Positions 1-6,561 are shown, counted from the first letter of the stretch. The stretch is DNA of 12,712 nucleotides from an uncultured Collinsella sp. (GCA_902470925.1 CABRIF010000073.1:1-12712); one strand, 5' to 3'. The notes: a model not told the origin generated them from the letters alone. Numbers and translations are program-made.

Positions 1-213
1 CGCGCGCAGGCTTACGCCTTTGCGGAGCAGGCGGTCATGGGCACGGCGGCGTATCTGCTGGAAACCGGGACGCACCCGGCGGTGCTGAAGGACATGGTGT
101 GCTCGCCCGGCGGCACCACGATCGCGGGCGTGGCGTGCCTCGAGGCAGATGGCCTGCGCGCGGCGGTTCTCGATGCCGCCTGCACGGCCGCGCGCCGCAA
201 CCGGGAGATGTAG
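1..213 (+). CDS. proC: Pyrroline-5-carboxylate reductase, C-terminal part (5' end outside window)
   Basis: Frame 1 is open from the first base to TAG at 211-213 and gives the last 70 residues of the protein. They match the C-terminal dimerisation domain of ProC. An Ala-rich helix with a Thr-Ala-Ala segment is followed by MVCSPGGTTIAGV (visible residues 32-44), the SPGGTT signature of the family, then the conserved E-x-D-G-L-R-A-A-V turn and final helix. Family knowledge: the enzyme reduces 1-pyrroline-5-carboxylate to L-proline with NAD(P)H in the cytoplasm, the last step of proline synthesis. The Rossmann nucleotide-binding half lies upstream of the window, so the start and regulation cannot be seen. 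The gene converges on yaiI with a 101-base gap. The gap holds one 7-base inverted repeat (234-240 with 261-267) without a T-run, so no clear terminator. Confidence 0.93.
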   Translation, partial: RAQAYAFAEQAVMGTAAYLLETGTHPAVLKDMVCSPGGTTIAGVACLEADGLRAAVLDAACTAARRNREM

Positions 214-314
214 TCGGCAGCGGACATGCTGCTCACCGGCATCGCCTGCCCGCCGCCGTGGCCGGTGCGGCTCATGGCAGCCTGCGGCCTGCGTGCCCTG
301 GGCGCCTGCGCTTA

Positions 315-815
315 CTATGCGCGCAGCAGTCGCTCCAGGTTGCGCCGGAAGCGCTCGCGGTCCTCTGAGGTGAATGCAGACGGCCCGGCGGTCCTGCCGC
401 CGGCACGCCGGACCTTCTTCTCCTCATGGCGAATGAACAGCTGCATATCGATGGTGGCGCGGTCGTAGATGCGGCCGCGCACGCCGATCGCGGCGGCTCC
501 GCGCCCCAGCACCATGCTTGCCAGGCCGATGTCCTGGGTCACCACCACGTCGTCCGGTTCGAGCCGCTCGATGATGGCGAAGTCGGCGGCGTCGGTCCCG
601 GCGCTCACCGTGATCGTGTCGGCGAAGAACCCGTCGTGCGCCGCATCGCGGCCGCGGGCGCAGCTGGCGTCGCGCGGGTCGTCCCGGCGGATGTGCCGCT
701 CGAGGTTCTGGGTGCCGTTGCCCACCAGGATTGCGGGCACTCGCGCCGCCCGCGCGCAGGCGAGGGCCTCCTTGATGGTGGGGCACGCGTCGGCGTCGAT
801 ATACAGGGTTCGCAT
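315..815 (-). CDS. yaiI: YaiI/YqxD family (UPF0178, DUF188) protein
   Basis: The 166-residue protein has the full UPF0178 pattern. It begins YIDADACP (residues 5-12), has GTDAAD (73-78) and VVTQDIGLA (91-99), and ends with the family signature GPSAFTSEDRERF (144-156). The spaced acidic residues D7, D9, D78 and D95 fit the PIN/NYN-like nuclease fold to which the family is assigned. A nuclease activity is therefore plausible, but to my knowledge the biological role is not established. Length is about 150-165 in the family, so it looks intact. The ATG at 813-815 puts the DADACP motif at the extreme N-terminus as usual. The Shine-Dalgarno sequence is weak (GGAC about 10 bases upstream), which fits translation coupled to the gene 23 bases upstream on the same strand. 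Confidence 0.9.
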   Translation of the reverse strand: MRTLYIDADACPTIKEALACARAARVPAILVGNGTQNLERHIRRDDPRDASCARGRDAAHDGFFADTITVSAGTDAADFAIIERLEPDDVVVTQDIGLASMVLGRGAAAIGVRGRIYDRATIDMQLFIRHEEKKVRRAGGRTAGPSAFTSEDRERFRRNLERLLRA

Positions 816-838
816 AAGGGCAGGTCCGTTCGGTTGGG

Positions 839-1135
839 TTACCGGATGAACAGATAGCCGATGAACGCCAGGTAGGGGACGCTCAGCGCGTACAGGGCGA
901 TCATGATGGCGATGAGGATCTTTACGCCGGTGGTGACCGGTTTAGCGGCGTAGCCGCGCCAGATGAGGTAGACGGAGAGCGCGATCGCGGCCACGAGCAT
1001 GAGCACCGCGAAGATGGCGTAGCCGGCCATGACCGCGAAGGCCCCGGCACCAACTGCCATGAATGGCAGCAGATACATGACCAGGCACCCGCATCCGGCG
1101 GGGCTGTAGACCCGTCCGCTCGACCGTGTCCTCAT
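839..1135 (-). CDS. Small three-helix membrane protein, unknown function
   Basis: The 98-residue protein is hydrophobic after a short basic N-terminus. Predicted membrane segments lie at about 17-35, 38-60 and 70-95, and the N-terminal turn holds a Cys pair (SPAGCGCLVMYLLP, 11-24). I do not recognise a family. The start is well supported: ATG at 1133-1135 follows GAGGTGA (1142-1148) at a spacing of 6, and a perfect TATAAT lies upstream at 1177-1182. The stop at 839-841 is 23 bases from the start of yaiI, so the two genes are probably co-transcribed. The GCGC pair resembles neither a lipobox with a proper signal peptide nor a complete zinc site. Small integral membrane proteins of this kind may be regulatory or accessory, but nothing in the sequence fixes a role. 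Confidence 0.8.
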   Translation of the reverse strand: MRTRSSGRVYSPAGCGCLVMYLLPFMAVGAGAFAVMAGYAIFAVLMLVAAIALSVYLIWRGYAAKPVTTGVKILIAIMIALYALSVPYLAFIGYLFIR

Positions 1136-1176
1136 GTTGCATCACCTCGCGCTGCCAACTGTGTGCTGTCTGACCC

Positions 1177-1202
1177 ATTATACGGTGCCGCACCGCGCGG
1201 TG
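1177..1202 (-). promoter_or_regulatory. Promoter of the membrane protein-yaiI operon with a 12-base palindrome
   Basis: On the minus strand 1177-1182 reads TATAAT, a perfect -10 box, about 40 bases from the start codon at 1135. No good -35 hexamer is seen at the usual distance (1200-1205). That place is occupied by CACCGCGCGGTG (1191-1202), a perfect 12-base palindrome covering the spacer and the -35 edge. This is a typical place for a repressor or activator operator. The -10 call is direct from sequence; the operator role is inference. Confidence 0.6.
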
Positions 1203-1429
1203 GTATCCGGATGGTCGAGGAGCCCCGACCGGATCTTGGGTGCCCGGCCGCTGACAAGCGCGATGCCTGGCGGCTGCTGGGCGCGGCTGCCTTGCCGCCC
1301 GGCCGCCCTGCTGCTGCGGCCGGAGCCGCTCCCGTCGGTCCGATCCGGGCGCGGTGCGGCATGATGGTACGATTGCTGCATCTGCGCGCAACGAGGGCGA
1401 GCGCGCGTGAACGGCGTGAGGAGCAACCG

Positions 1430-2167
1430 ATGAGCGCATCAATGACCGGCGGGCCGTGCGGCGAGCTGTACCTGGTTCGGCATGGGCAGACCATGTTCAA
1501 CGAGAAGCGGGTGATCCAGGGGTGGTGCGACGCGCCCCTCACCGAGCTCGGGCGCGCGCAGGCGCGGCGCATCGGCCGGTATTTCGACCGGGCGGGCATC
1601 CGCTTCGACCGGGCGTGCACCTCTACGCTTACCCGCACGCAGGAGACGATCGCCTGCATCACCGACATGCCCTATGAACGGCTCGAGGGCCTGCGCGAAT
1701 GGGGCTTCGGTGTGTTTGAGGGGGAGCGGGTGAGCCTGATGCCGCCGTTTCCCTGGGGCGAGTTCTACGTACCGTTCGGCGGCGAGAGCCAGTTGCAGGT
1801 GCGCGAGCGGGTGTGCCGCGCGCTCGAAGACGCGATGGAGCGCGCGTGCGCGGACGCCGCGCAGCATGCGGCAGCAGGTGCGGAGCTTGCGCATGCAGGC
1901 GCCGGCGCGGGTCGTGAGACGGTGCCGGCCGGCGAGTCGCCGTGCGGCTCCGGTGCCGCCGCCGGCCCCGTTCGCGTGCTGGCGGTGAGCCACGGCTCGG
2001 CGTGCCGCGAGTTCCTCACGCATTGGGTGCCGGACGGCGGCTTCGACGGCGGCAGGGTGCCCGGCAACTGCAGCGTCATGCGCTTCGCCTACATGGCGGG
2101 CGCCTTCGAGCTTCAAGAGGTCCTGGAGCAGGAGGATCTTGCGCGCGCCTTGGGCGAGGAGCTGTAA
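1430..2167 (+). CDS. Histidine phosphatase (phosphoglycerate mutase-like) family protein
   Basis: The 245-residue protein is a branch-1 histidine phosphatase. LYLVRHGQT (13-21) carries the catalytic RHG with phospho-acceptor H18. A second phosphate-site Arg follows in STLTRTQET (65-73). The likely proton donor is E90 in LREWGFGVFEG (88-98), and the second catalytic His is H188 in VLAVSHGS (183-190). Such enzymes remove phosphate from small molecules or proteins; the substrate cannot be told. The ATG at 1430 was chosen because GAGGAG (1418-1423) precedes it, although the frame stays open upstream. Residues about 140-180 form an Ala/Gly-rich insert between the two halves of the domain that is unusual. 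The gene converges on the DUF1015 gene with only 16 bases between stops. A possible weak -10 (TACGAT, 1368-1373) lies upstream. Confidence 0.88.
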   Translation: MSASMTGGPCGELYLVRHGQTMFNEKRVIQGWCDAPLTELGRAQARRIGRYFDRAGIRFDRACTSTLTRTQETIACITDMPYERLEGLREWGFGVFEGERVSLMPPFPWGEFYVPFGGESQLQVRERVCRALEDAMERACADAAQHAAAGAELAHAGAGAGRETVPAGESPCGSGAAAGPVRVLAVSHGSACREFLTHWVPDGGFDGGRVPGNCSVMRFAYMAGAFELQEVLEQEDLARALGEEL

Positions 2168-2183
2168 GGCGAAAGGTGCCGCC

Positions 2184-3437
2184 CTATCGCCGGGCGATGC
2201 GGTGGATGAACAGGCCGGAGCGGAGCTTGGGTTCGAACCAGGTCGACTTGGGCGGCATGAGCAGGTCGGCGTCGGCCACGGCCAGCAGCTGGTCGATGCC
2301 GGTGGCGCACACGGTGAAGGCGACGCCGTCCGCACCGGCGCGGCGCTCGAGCTCGTCGGTGCCGCGGATGCCGCCCACAAAGCCGATGCGCGCGTCCTGA
2401 CGCGGATCGGCGATGCCAAGTACCGGTTCGAGCAGGCGCGTCTGCAGCACGGATACATCGAGCCGGCTCACGGGGTCCGCATCGGTACCGGGCGCTGCCC
2501 CCTCGGCGTGCAGGCGGTACCAGGAGCCGTCGGTGAACATGCCGAACTCCCCGGCGGCAGCCGGCTCAACGGGGCCCTCGGCCTGCTCGACCGCAAAGCC
2601 GGCGGAGCGCACGGCCTCAACCAGCTCCGCCGCGCTCAGGCCGCCGCGGTCGAAGACGACACGGTTATACGGCAGGATGGCGAGCTGGCTTGCGGGGAAC
2701 AGGACCGACAGGAAGTAGTTGAACGGCTCCTTGCCGGTGAAGGTGCCGTCGGCCTTCGCCTGCTCGCGCAGCTCGCGGGCCACCTGCACGGCGGACGCGG
2801 CGCGATGGTGGCCGTCGGCGATGTAGGCGCAGGGAACCTGGTCGAGCATGGCGCGCAGGGCGTCCACCGCATCGCGCCGGACGACCTCCCACACCGTCTG
2901 CGTCACATGCTCCTCGTCGGTGAAGCGGTAAAGCGGCGTTGAGGCCTTGGCGGCGCCCACGATCATGTCGAGTACGGGCTGGTCGCGGAAGGTGAGGAAG
3001 ATCGGCCCCGTTTGGCAGCCGAGTGCGCGGATGTGCTCGATGCGGTCGCGCTCCTTGTCGGCGCGCGTGAGCTCGTGCCGCCGGATCGTGCCCGTCTCGT
3101 AGTCATCGACGGAGCACACCGCCACGATGCCGGTTTGGGTGCGCCCCTCCCAGGCGAGCTCGTAGATGTAGTACGCCAGATTGCGGTCCTCGACGTAGGT
3201 CCCGTCCTCGATGCGCTCATGCAGCAGCTCGGCGGCGCGCGCGTACACCTCGGGCGCGTACATGTCCTGCTCGGGGGCGAACTGCGTATCGGGGCGGTCG
3301 ATGTTCAGAAACGAGCGGGGCCTGCCTGCCACGGCCGCGCGGGCCTCCGCGCGATCGAAGACGTCATAGGGCAGCGCGGCCACCTCGGCGGCGTGCTCGG
3401 GCACCGGTCGGATACAGGGGAAGGGGAGTGCTTTCAT
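2184..3437 (-). CDS. DUF1015 (COG4198) protein of the serine operon, SerK/ParB-like
   Basis: The 417-residue protein matches the DUF1015 family, whose members were once described as ParB/Spo0J-related. Landmarks are ALPYDVFDR (21-29), FLNIDRPD (43-50), an Arg/Glu-rich helix (118-138), YIADGHHRAAS (205-215), YFLSVLFPASQLAILPYNRV (241-260) and the C-terminal MPPKSTWFEPKLRSGL (394-409). DGHHR at 208-212 is the phosphate-binding motif seen in ParB-fold serine kinases such as archaeal SerK and staphylococcal SbnI. The ATG at 3435-3437 has a strong AGGAGG within 3441-3449. A candidate -10 TAGGAT lies at 3469-3474, so it may also be transcribed alone. It is the third gene after serC and serA, an arrangement known from clostridia. 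A role in phosphoserine or serine phosphate transfer is therefore likely, but this is inference. Confidence 0.88.
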   Translation of the reverse strand: MKALPFPCIRPVPEHAAEVAALPYDVFDRAEARAAVAGRPRSFLNIDRPDTQFAPEQDMYAPEVYARAAELLHERIEDGTYVEDRNLAYYIYELAWEGRTQTGIVAVCSVDDYETGTIRRHELTRADKERDRIEHIRALGCQTGPIFLTFRDQPVLDMIVGAAKASTPLYRFTDEEHVTQTVWEVVRRDAVDALRAMLDQVPCAYIADGHHRAASAVQVARELREQAKADGTFTGKEPFNYFLSVLFPASQLAILPYNRVVFDRGGLSAAELVEAVRSAGFAVEQAEGPVEPAAAGEFGMFTDGSWYRLHAEGAAPGTDADPVSRLDVSVLQTRLLEPVLGIADPRQDARIGFVGGIRGTDELERRAGADGVAFTVCATGIDQLLAVADADLLMPPKSTWFEPKLRSGLFIHRIARR

Positions 3438-3510
3438 AGGTTCCTCCTCGAGGATGTCGTTTCGCACCATCCTAGCGCATGTCCCGCGGCGGGGGATGTC
3501 GCGCGTCTGC

Positions 3511-3638
3511 GCCGGAGCTCGGATTCGCGCCCGCTCCGGCAGGTGAGGGCAACGGGGGCGCGCTCGCTCCGGCACCGGGCATGACGGATCGCCGGACCGC
3601 GGAGCCACCCCACCCGCCGGGCTGCTGGGTGGGGCGGC
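3511..3638 (-). repeat. Two inverted repeats in the serA-DUF1015 spacer; possible weak terminator
   Basis: Immediately after the serA stop (3641 on the minus strand) lies an 8-base perfect stem, CCCCACCC at 3608-3615 with GGGTGGGG at 3627-3634. One mismatch further out it extends by GCC/GGC (3604-3606/3636-3638). No U-run follows, so it is not a classical intrinsic terminator; it may slow polymerase or protect the serA 3' end. A second 8-base perfect inverted repeat, GCCGGAGC (3511-3518) with GCTCCGGC (3533-3540), lies closer to the DUF1015 gene. Confidence 0.45.
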
Positions 3639-3640
3639 AG

Positions 3641-4804
3641 CTACTTGATGACCCGCACGCGGTACATCGAGGGGATCTCCTTGAGCGCGTCGATGGTGGC
3701 GTCGTCCAGGTGCTCGTCGGTGTCGAACATCGTGTAGGCGTTCTCGCCAGCGCTCTCGTTGACCATGCGCTGCACGTTGGCGTTGTCCTTGGCCAGGATG
3801 GCGGTGATCTGGCCGATCATGTTCGGCACGTTGGCGTGCAGGCAGGCGATGCGGCTGGCCGCCCGCGCCTTGCCCATGGAGCAGGCCGGATAGTTCACCG
3901 AGTGCGCGATGTTGCCGTTCTCCAGGTAGTCCTTGAGCTCCGAGATCGCCATGTCGGCGCAGTTGGCCTCGGCCTCGGCGGTGCCGGCGCCCGAGTGCGT
4001 GGTGATGAAGGTACGCGGCATCGCGACCGTCTTGGGCGTGGCGAAATCGCAGGCGAAGCGGGCGAGCGTGCCGGCGCGCAGGGCGGCATCCACCGCATCC
4101 TCGTCGATGATCGTCTCGCGGGCGAAGTTGATCAGCACGGCGTCCGGGGCCAGCAAGGAGAGCTGCTCGGCCGAGATCATGCCCACGGTGTCGGCCTTGG
4201 AGGGGACGTGCAAGGTGAGGTAGTCGCAGCCGCGGCAGAGGTCCTCGAGGGTGCCGACGCGCTGGACCTCGCGGTTGAGCGCCCAGGCGTGCTCAACCGA
4301 GATGAACGGGTCGTAGCCGTAGACGTCCATCCCCAGGTCCACGGCGGCGTTGGCCACCTTGGAGCCCACGTTGCCCAGGCCCACCACGCCGATGCGCTTG
4401 CCGCGCAGCTCGCGGCCGACGAAGGCCTTCTTCGCCCGCTCGGCCTCCGTGAAGATGTCGGGGTCATCGGCGTGCGCGCGCACCCAGTCCATGGACGGCA
4501 CGATCCCGCGGCTCGACATGATCATCATGGCGATGACGATCTCCTTCACCGCATTGGCATTGGCGCCGGGGGAGTTGAAGACCACCACGCCGCGACGGGC
4601 ATAGTCCTCAACGGGGATGTTGTTCACGCCCGCGCCGCAGCGCGCGATGGCGCGGATGGACTCGGGCAGCTCGTAGCCGTGCAGGTCGGTCGAGCGCATG
4701 AGGATGGCGTCGGCGCGCTCTGCCTCGTCCACGAACTCGTATCCCGTGCCGAACTCCACCCGGCCGTCTTTGGTGATGTCGTCGATCGTCTTGATATAGC
4801 GCAT
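3641..4804 (-). CDS. serA: D-3-phosphoglycerate dehydrogenase, short form with ACT domain
   Basis: The 387-residue enzyme oxidises 3-phosphoglycerate to 3-phosphohydroxypyruvate with NAD+, the first step of serine synthesis. The substrate domain includes RCGAGVNNIPVEDYARRG (55-72). The Rossmann domain carries GLGNVG (142-147) and a ribose-binding D165 in YGYDPF. R229 (NFARE) and H270 (TTHSGAG) match the catalytic Arg and His. The usual catalytic Glu just before Pro appears to be Thr256 (DFATP). An ACT domain from about 317 suggests serine feedback control. The ATG at 4802-4804 was chosen because AAGGAG (4812-4817) precedes it; the open frame continues upstream through structured spacer DNA and should not be taken as coding. 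It lies 176 bases after serC and before the DUF1015 gene on the same strand. Confidence 0.94.
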   Translation of the reverse strand: MRYIKTIDDITKDGRVEFGTGYEFVDEAERADAILMRSTDLHGYELPESIRAIARCGAGVNNIPVEDYARRGVVVFNSPGANANAVKEIVIAMMIMSSRGIVPSMDWVRAHADDPDIFTEAERAKKAFVGRELRGKRIGVVGLGNVGSKVANAAVDLGMDVYGYDPFISVEHAWALNREVQRVGTLEDLCRGCDYLTLHVPSKADTVGMISAEQLSLLAPDAVLINFARETIIDEDAVDAALRAGTLARFACDFATPKTVAMPRTFITTHSGAGTAEAEANCADMAISELKDYLENGNIAHSVNYPACSMGKARAASRIACLHANVPNMIGQITAILAKDNANVQRMVNESAGENAYTMFDTDEHLDDATIDALKEIPSMYRVRVIK

Positions 4805-4841
4805 TGTGTGGCTCCTTATTGGGGGTTGTGGGGCGTGCTGA

Positions 4842-4943
4842 GCCCGGCGGATCGGTCCGCCGCGAGCTTCCGCACGAGCCGAAGGTGCCGGTGGCACCTT
4901 CGTGCGAGCAGGACTGTCTGAGCGCCGGGCCGATCCGCCGGGC
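4842..4943 (-). promoter_or_regulatory. Structured serC-serA spacer with alternative stems
   Basis: A perfect 14-base inverted repeat, GCCCGGCGGATCGG (4842-4855) with CCGATCCGCCGGGC (4930-4943), encloses a perfect 10-base hairpin: CGAAGGTGCC (4880-4889) with GGCACCTTCG (4893-4902) and a 3-base loop. The left arm can instead form a local hairpin, GGCGGA (4846-4851) with TCCGCC (4856-4861). The long stem and the local hairpin exclude each other. The element lies about 25 bases upstream of the serA Shine-Dalgarno site in the serC-serA transcript. No U-run and no T-box consensus are visible. Attenuation, RNA processing or stability control are all possible roles (inference). Confidence 0.65.
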
Positions 4944-4944
4944 G

Positions 4945-4972
4945 CGAGCGGGGCCGTACGAGCGGGGCCGTA
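4945..4972. repeat. Tandem duplication of a 14-base unit after serC
   Basis: The unit CGAGCGGGGCCGTA occurs twice head to tail (4945-4958 and 4959-4972) with no mismatch, ending 8 bases before the serC stop at 4981. It is probably a local slippage product. Confidence 0.85.
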
Positions 4973-4980
4973 CCGGGCCC

Positions 4981-6090
4981 CTAGATAGATCGCGGGGTGT
5001 GGTTCGCCTCGAAGTCGCGCATGCAGGCGGCGAGCGCCTCGACCGACGCTTCGGGCACGGCGTTGTAGATGCTGGCGCGCATACCGCCCACCAGGCGGTG
5101 CCCCTTCACGCCCTCGATGTTGCGCGCGCGGGCGAAGTCGATGAAGGCAGCGTCGAGGGCGGCGTCGCCGGTGCGGAACGTGACGTTGGCGATCGAGCGG
5201 CTGGATGCCTGCGCGGTGCCATGGAAGAGCGCGCTTTCGTCCAGCAAATCGTAGAGCAGCTGCGCCTTCGTCCGATTGCGCTGCTTCATGGCGGCCAGAC
5301 CGCCGGTCTGCTCGACCCAGCGAAAGACCTTGCCGCACAGGTAGATGCCGAAGGTGTTGGGCGTGTTGTACATCGAGCCCTTGGCGGCCTGCACGCTCAG
5401 GTCCATATAGGTGGGGCAGATGTCCGCGCGTGCCGGACCCTGCGCGATCAGGTCCTCGCGCACGATGACGACGGTCACCCCCGCGGGCCCGGCGTTTTTC
5501 TGCGCGCCGGCGTAGATGAGCCCGTAGCGGCTGACGTCGAGCGGCAGCGACAGAAAGCAGCTGGAGACATCGGCCACCAGCGGGGTGTCGCCGCAGTCGG
5601 GCAGCACGCCGAACATGGTGCCGAAGATCGTGTTGTTCTGGCAGATGTAGAGGTAGTCGAGCTCACCGGTGCGTGCGCGCTCCTCGGCGGCGGCCAGGCC
5701 GGGGATGCGGTCGAACCCGGTATCCTCGCTGGTTGCCACGACCTCGGCCTCGCCGTACTTGCGCGCCTCCTGCCAGGCGAGCTTGGCGAAGTTGCCGCTC
5801 ACCACGTAGCCGGCGCGACCCGTGCGCATCAGGTTCAGGGGGATGCCGGCGAACTGGAGCGTGGCGCCGCCCTGCAAGAACAGGACGCGGTAGTTCTGAG
5901 GGATGGAAAGCAGACGGCGGAGCGTCTGCTCGGCATCGTCGATGATGGAGGCGAAGGTGGCCGATCGGTGACTCATCTCCAGCACCGACATGCCGCAGCC
6001 GCGGTAGTCGAGCAGCTCGCTTTGAGCTTCCTGCAAAACGGCCTCGGGCAGCGCCGCGGGACCAGCGGAGAAGTTATGCACGCGTGGCAT
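4981..6090 (-). CDS. serC: Phosphoserine aminotransferase
   Basis: The 369-residue PLP enzyme converts 3-phosphohydroxypyruvate and glutamate to O-phosphoserine and 2-oxoglutarate, the second step of serine synthesis; the same family member often also serves pyridoxal phosphate synthesis. It opens with HNFSAGPAALPE (5-16), the classic SerC start, followed by GMSVLEMSHRS (33-43) and LFLQGGATLQF (70-80). The PLP lysine is K198 in YAGAQKNAGPAG (193-204), the same number as in the E. coli enzyme. Length (about 360) is normal and no key element is missing. The ATG at 6088-6090 has AAGGAGG (6098-6104) upstream and a good promoter at 6135-6165. It is the first gene of the serC-serA-DUF1015 cluster, which lacks a serB phosphatase gene. 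Confidence 0.96.
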   Translation of the reverse strand: MPRVHNFSAGPAALPEAVLQEAQSELLDYRGCGMSVLEMSHRSATFASIIDDAEQTLRRLLSIPQNYRVLFLQGGATLQFAGIPLNLMRTGRAGYVVSGNFAKLAWQEARKYGEAEVVATSEDTGFDRIPGLAAAEERARTGELDYLYICQNNTIFGTMFGVLPDCGDTPLVADVSSCFLSLPLDVSRYGLIYAGAQKNAGPAGVTVVIVREDLIAQGPARADICPTYMDLSVQAAKGSMYNTPNTFGIYLCGKVFRWVEQTGGLAAMKQRNRTKAQLLYDLLDESALFHGTAQASSRSIANVTFRTGDAALDAAFIDFARARNIEGVKGHRLVGGMRASIYNAVPEASVEALAACMRDFEANHTPRSI

Positions 6091-6134
6091 GGATGGGCCT
6101 CCTTGGACGGTAGCACGTGTCCGACTACTTTAGC

Positions 6135-6165
6135 ATCATAAAGATTCAGATGCGAACTGTGTCGA
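6135..6165 (-). promoter_or_regulatory. Promoter of the serC-serA cluster
   Basis: On the minus strand, TCGACA (6160-6165; 5 of 6 to the -35 consensus) and TATGAT (6135-6140; 5 of 6 to the -10 consensus) are separated by 19 bases, slightly long. The predicted RNA start near 6128 leaves a leader of roughly 38 bases before serC. That is too short for a T-box or a large riboswitch. Confidence 0.6.
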
Positions 6166-6560
6166 GTCGGTTACGAGACGGTGGATGCGCTCTGCGCGGA
6201 CGTGGTCCCGGGCAAGGGCGGGACTTGCGCGTGCCGTGTTCCGCAGGGAGCTGCGCCGCGGCCGGGGCTTAAGGGTGGCGTCATGGTAGGTGAGACGAAG
6301 CCCGCACGTTCGGATCAGCTTGCGGCACGTGGGGGCTTGCGAGACGGCGTTCGCGCGTTCGGCTCAACCGCAGCGCGCGGTGGCTTGTTGGCCCCGCCCG
6401 CGGTGAGATGCTGCGCGCCCAGGCCCCTCGCGCTCGGATAGACGGAAAATGTGCACGTCGCTGCCGGTGTTCTGCCCTTCTGCTCGCGTGTTTCAGGAGG
6501 CCCCTCGTGCATGCATGGTGAAGACGCCGCGATTCATAACGCGTCGACGAGGGGGAGGGC
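6166..6560. other. Intergenic region between serC and the metallophosphatase gene; no gene supported
   Basis: The divergent serC/metallophosphatase gap is 514 bases. Apart from the two promoters I see no convincing coding frame, tRNA or terminator. A plus-strand open frame of 86 codons (6181-6441) has no Shine-Dalgarno site and low-complexity GC-driven composition. Weak structure is present. AAGCCCGCACG (6298-6308) and CGTGGGGGCTT (6328-6338) are inverted with one mismatch. Two 22-base stretches beginning GAGACG (6292 and 6341) agree at 17 positions. Confidence 0.5.
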
Positions 6561-6561
6561 G

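Noticed and set aside
234..267. Terminator after proC (CACCGGC / GCCGGTG)
   Set aside because: A 7-base stem with a 20-base loop and no T-run is too weak to call.
1163..1429. N-terminal extension of the histidine phosphatase by 89 codons
   Set aside because: The RHG motif normally lies near the N-terminus, and the ATG at 1430 has a strong GAGGAG. The upstream part overlaps the divergent promoter.
4880..4902. T-box leader or intrinsic terminator before serA
   Set aside because: The hairpin contains GGTGCCACC but not the T-box GGTGGNACC consensus in context, and no U-run follows.
3479..4921. A 480-codon plus-strand open frame opposite serA
   Set aside because: It mirrors the codons of serA in GC-rich DNA, has no ribosome site, and gives a His/Val/Gly/Asp-rich shadow translation with no family features.
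4805..5338. N-terminal extension of serA by 178 codons
   Set aside because: The open frame crosses the structured spacer and the serC gene. The ATG at 4804 has a good ribosome site and starts the normal family length.
4804..6141. A 445-codon plus-strand open frame opposite serC
   Set aside because: Antisense shadow of a clear SerC. Its start overlaps the serA start and no domain is recognisable.
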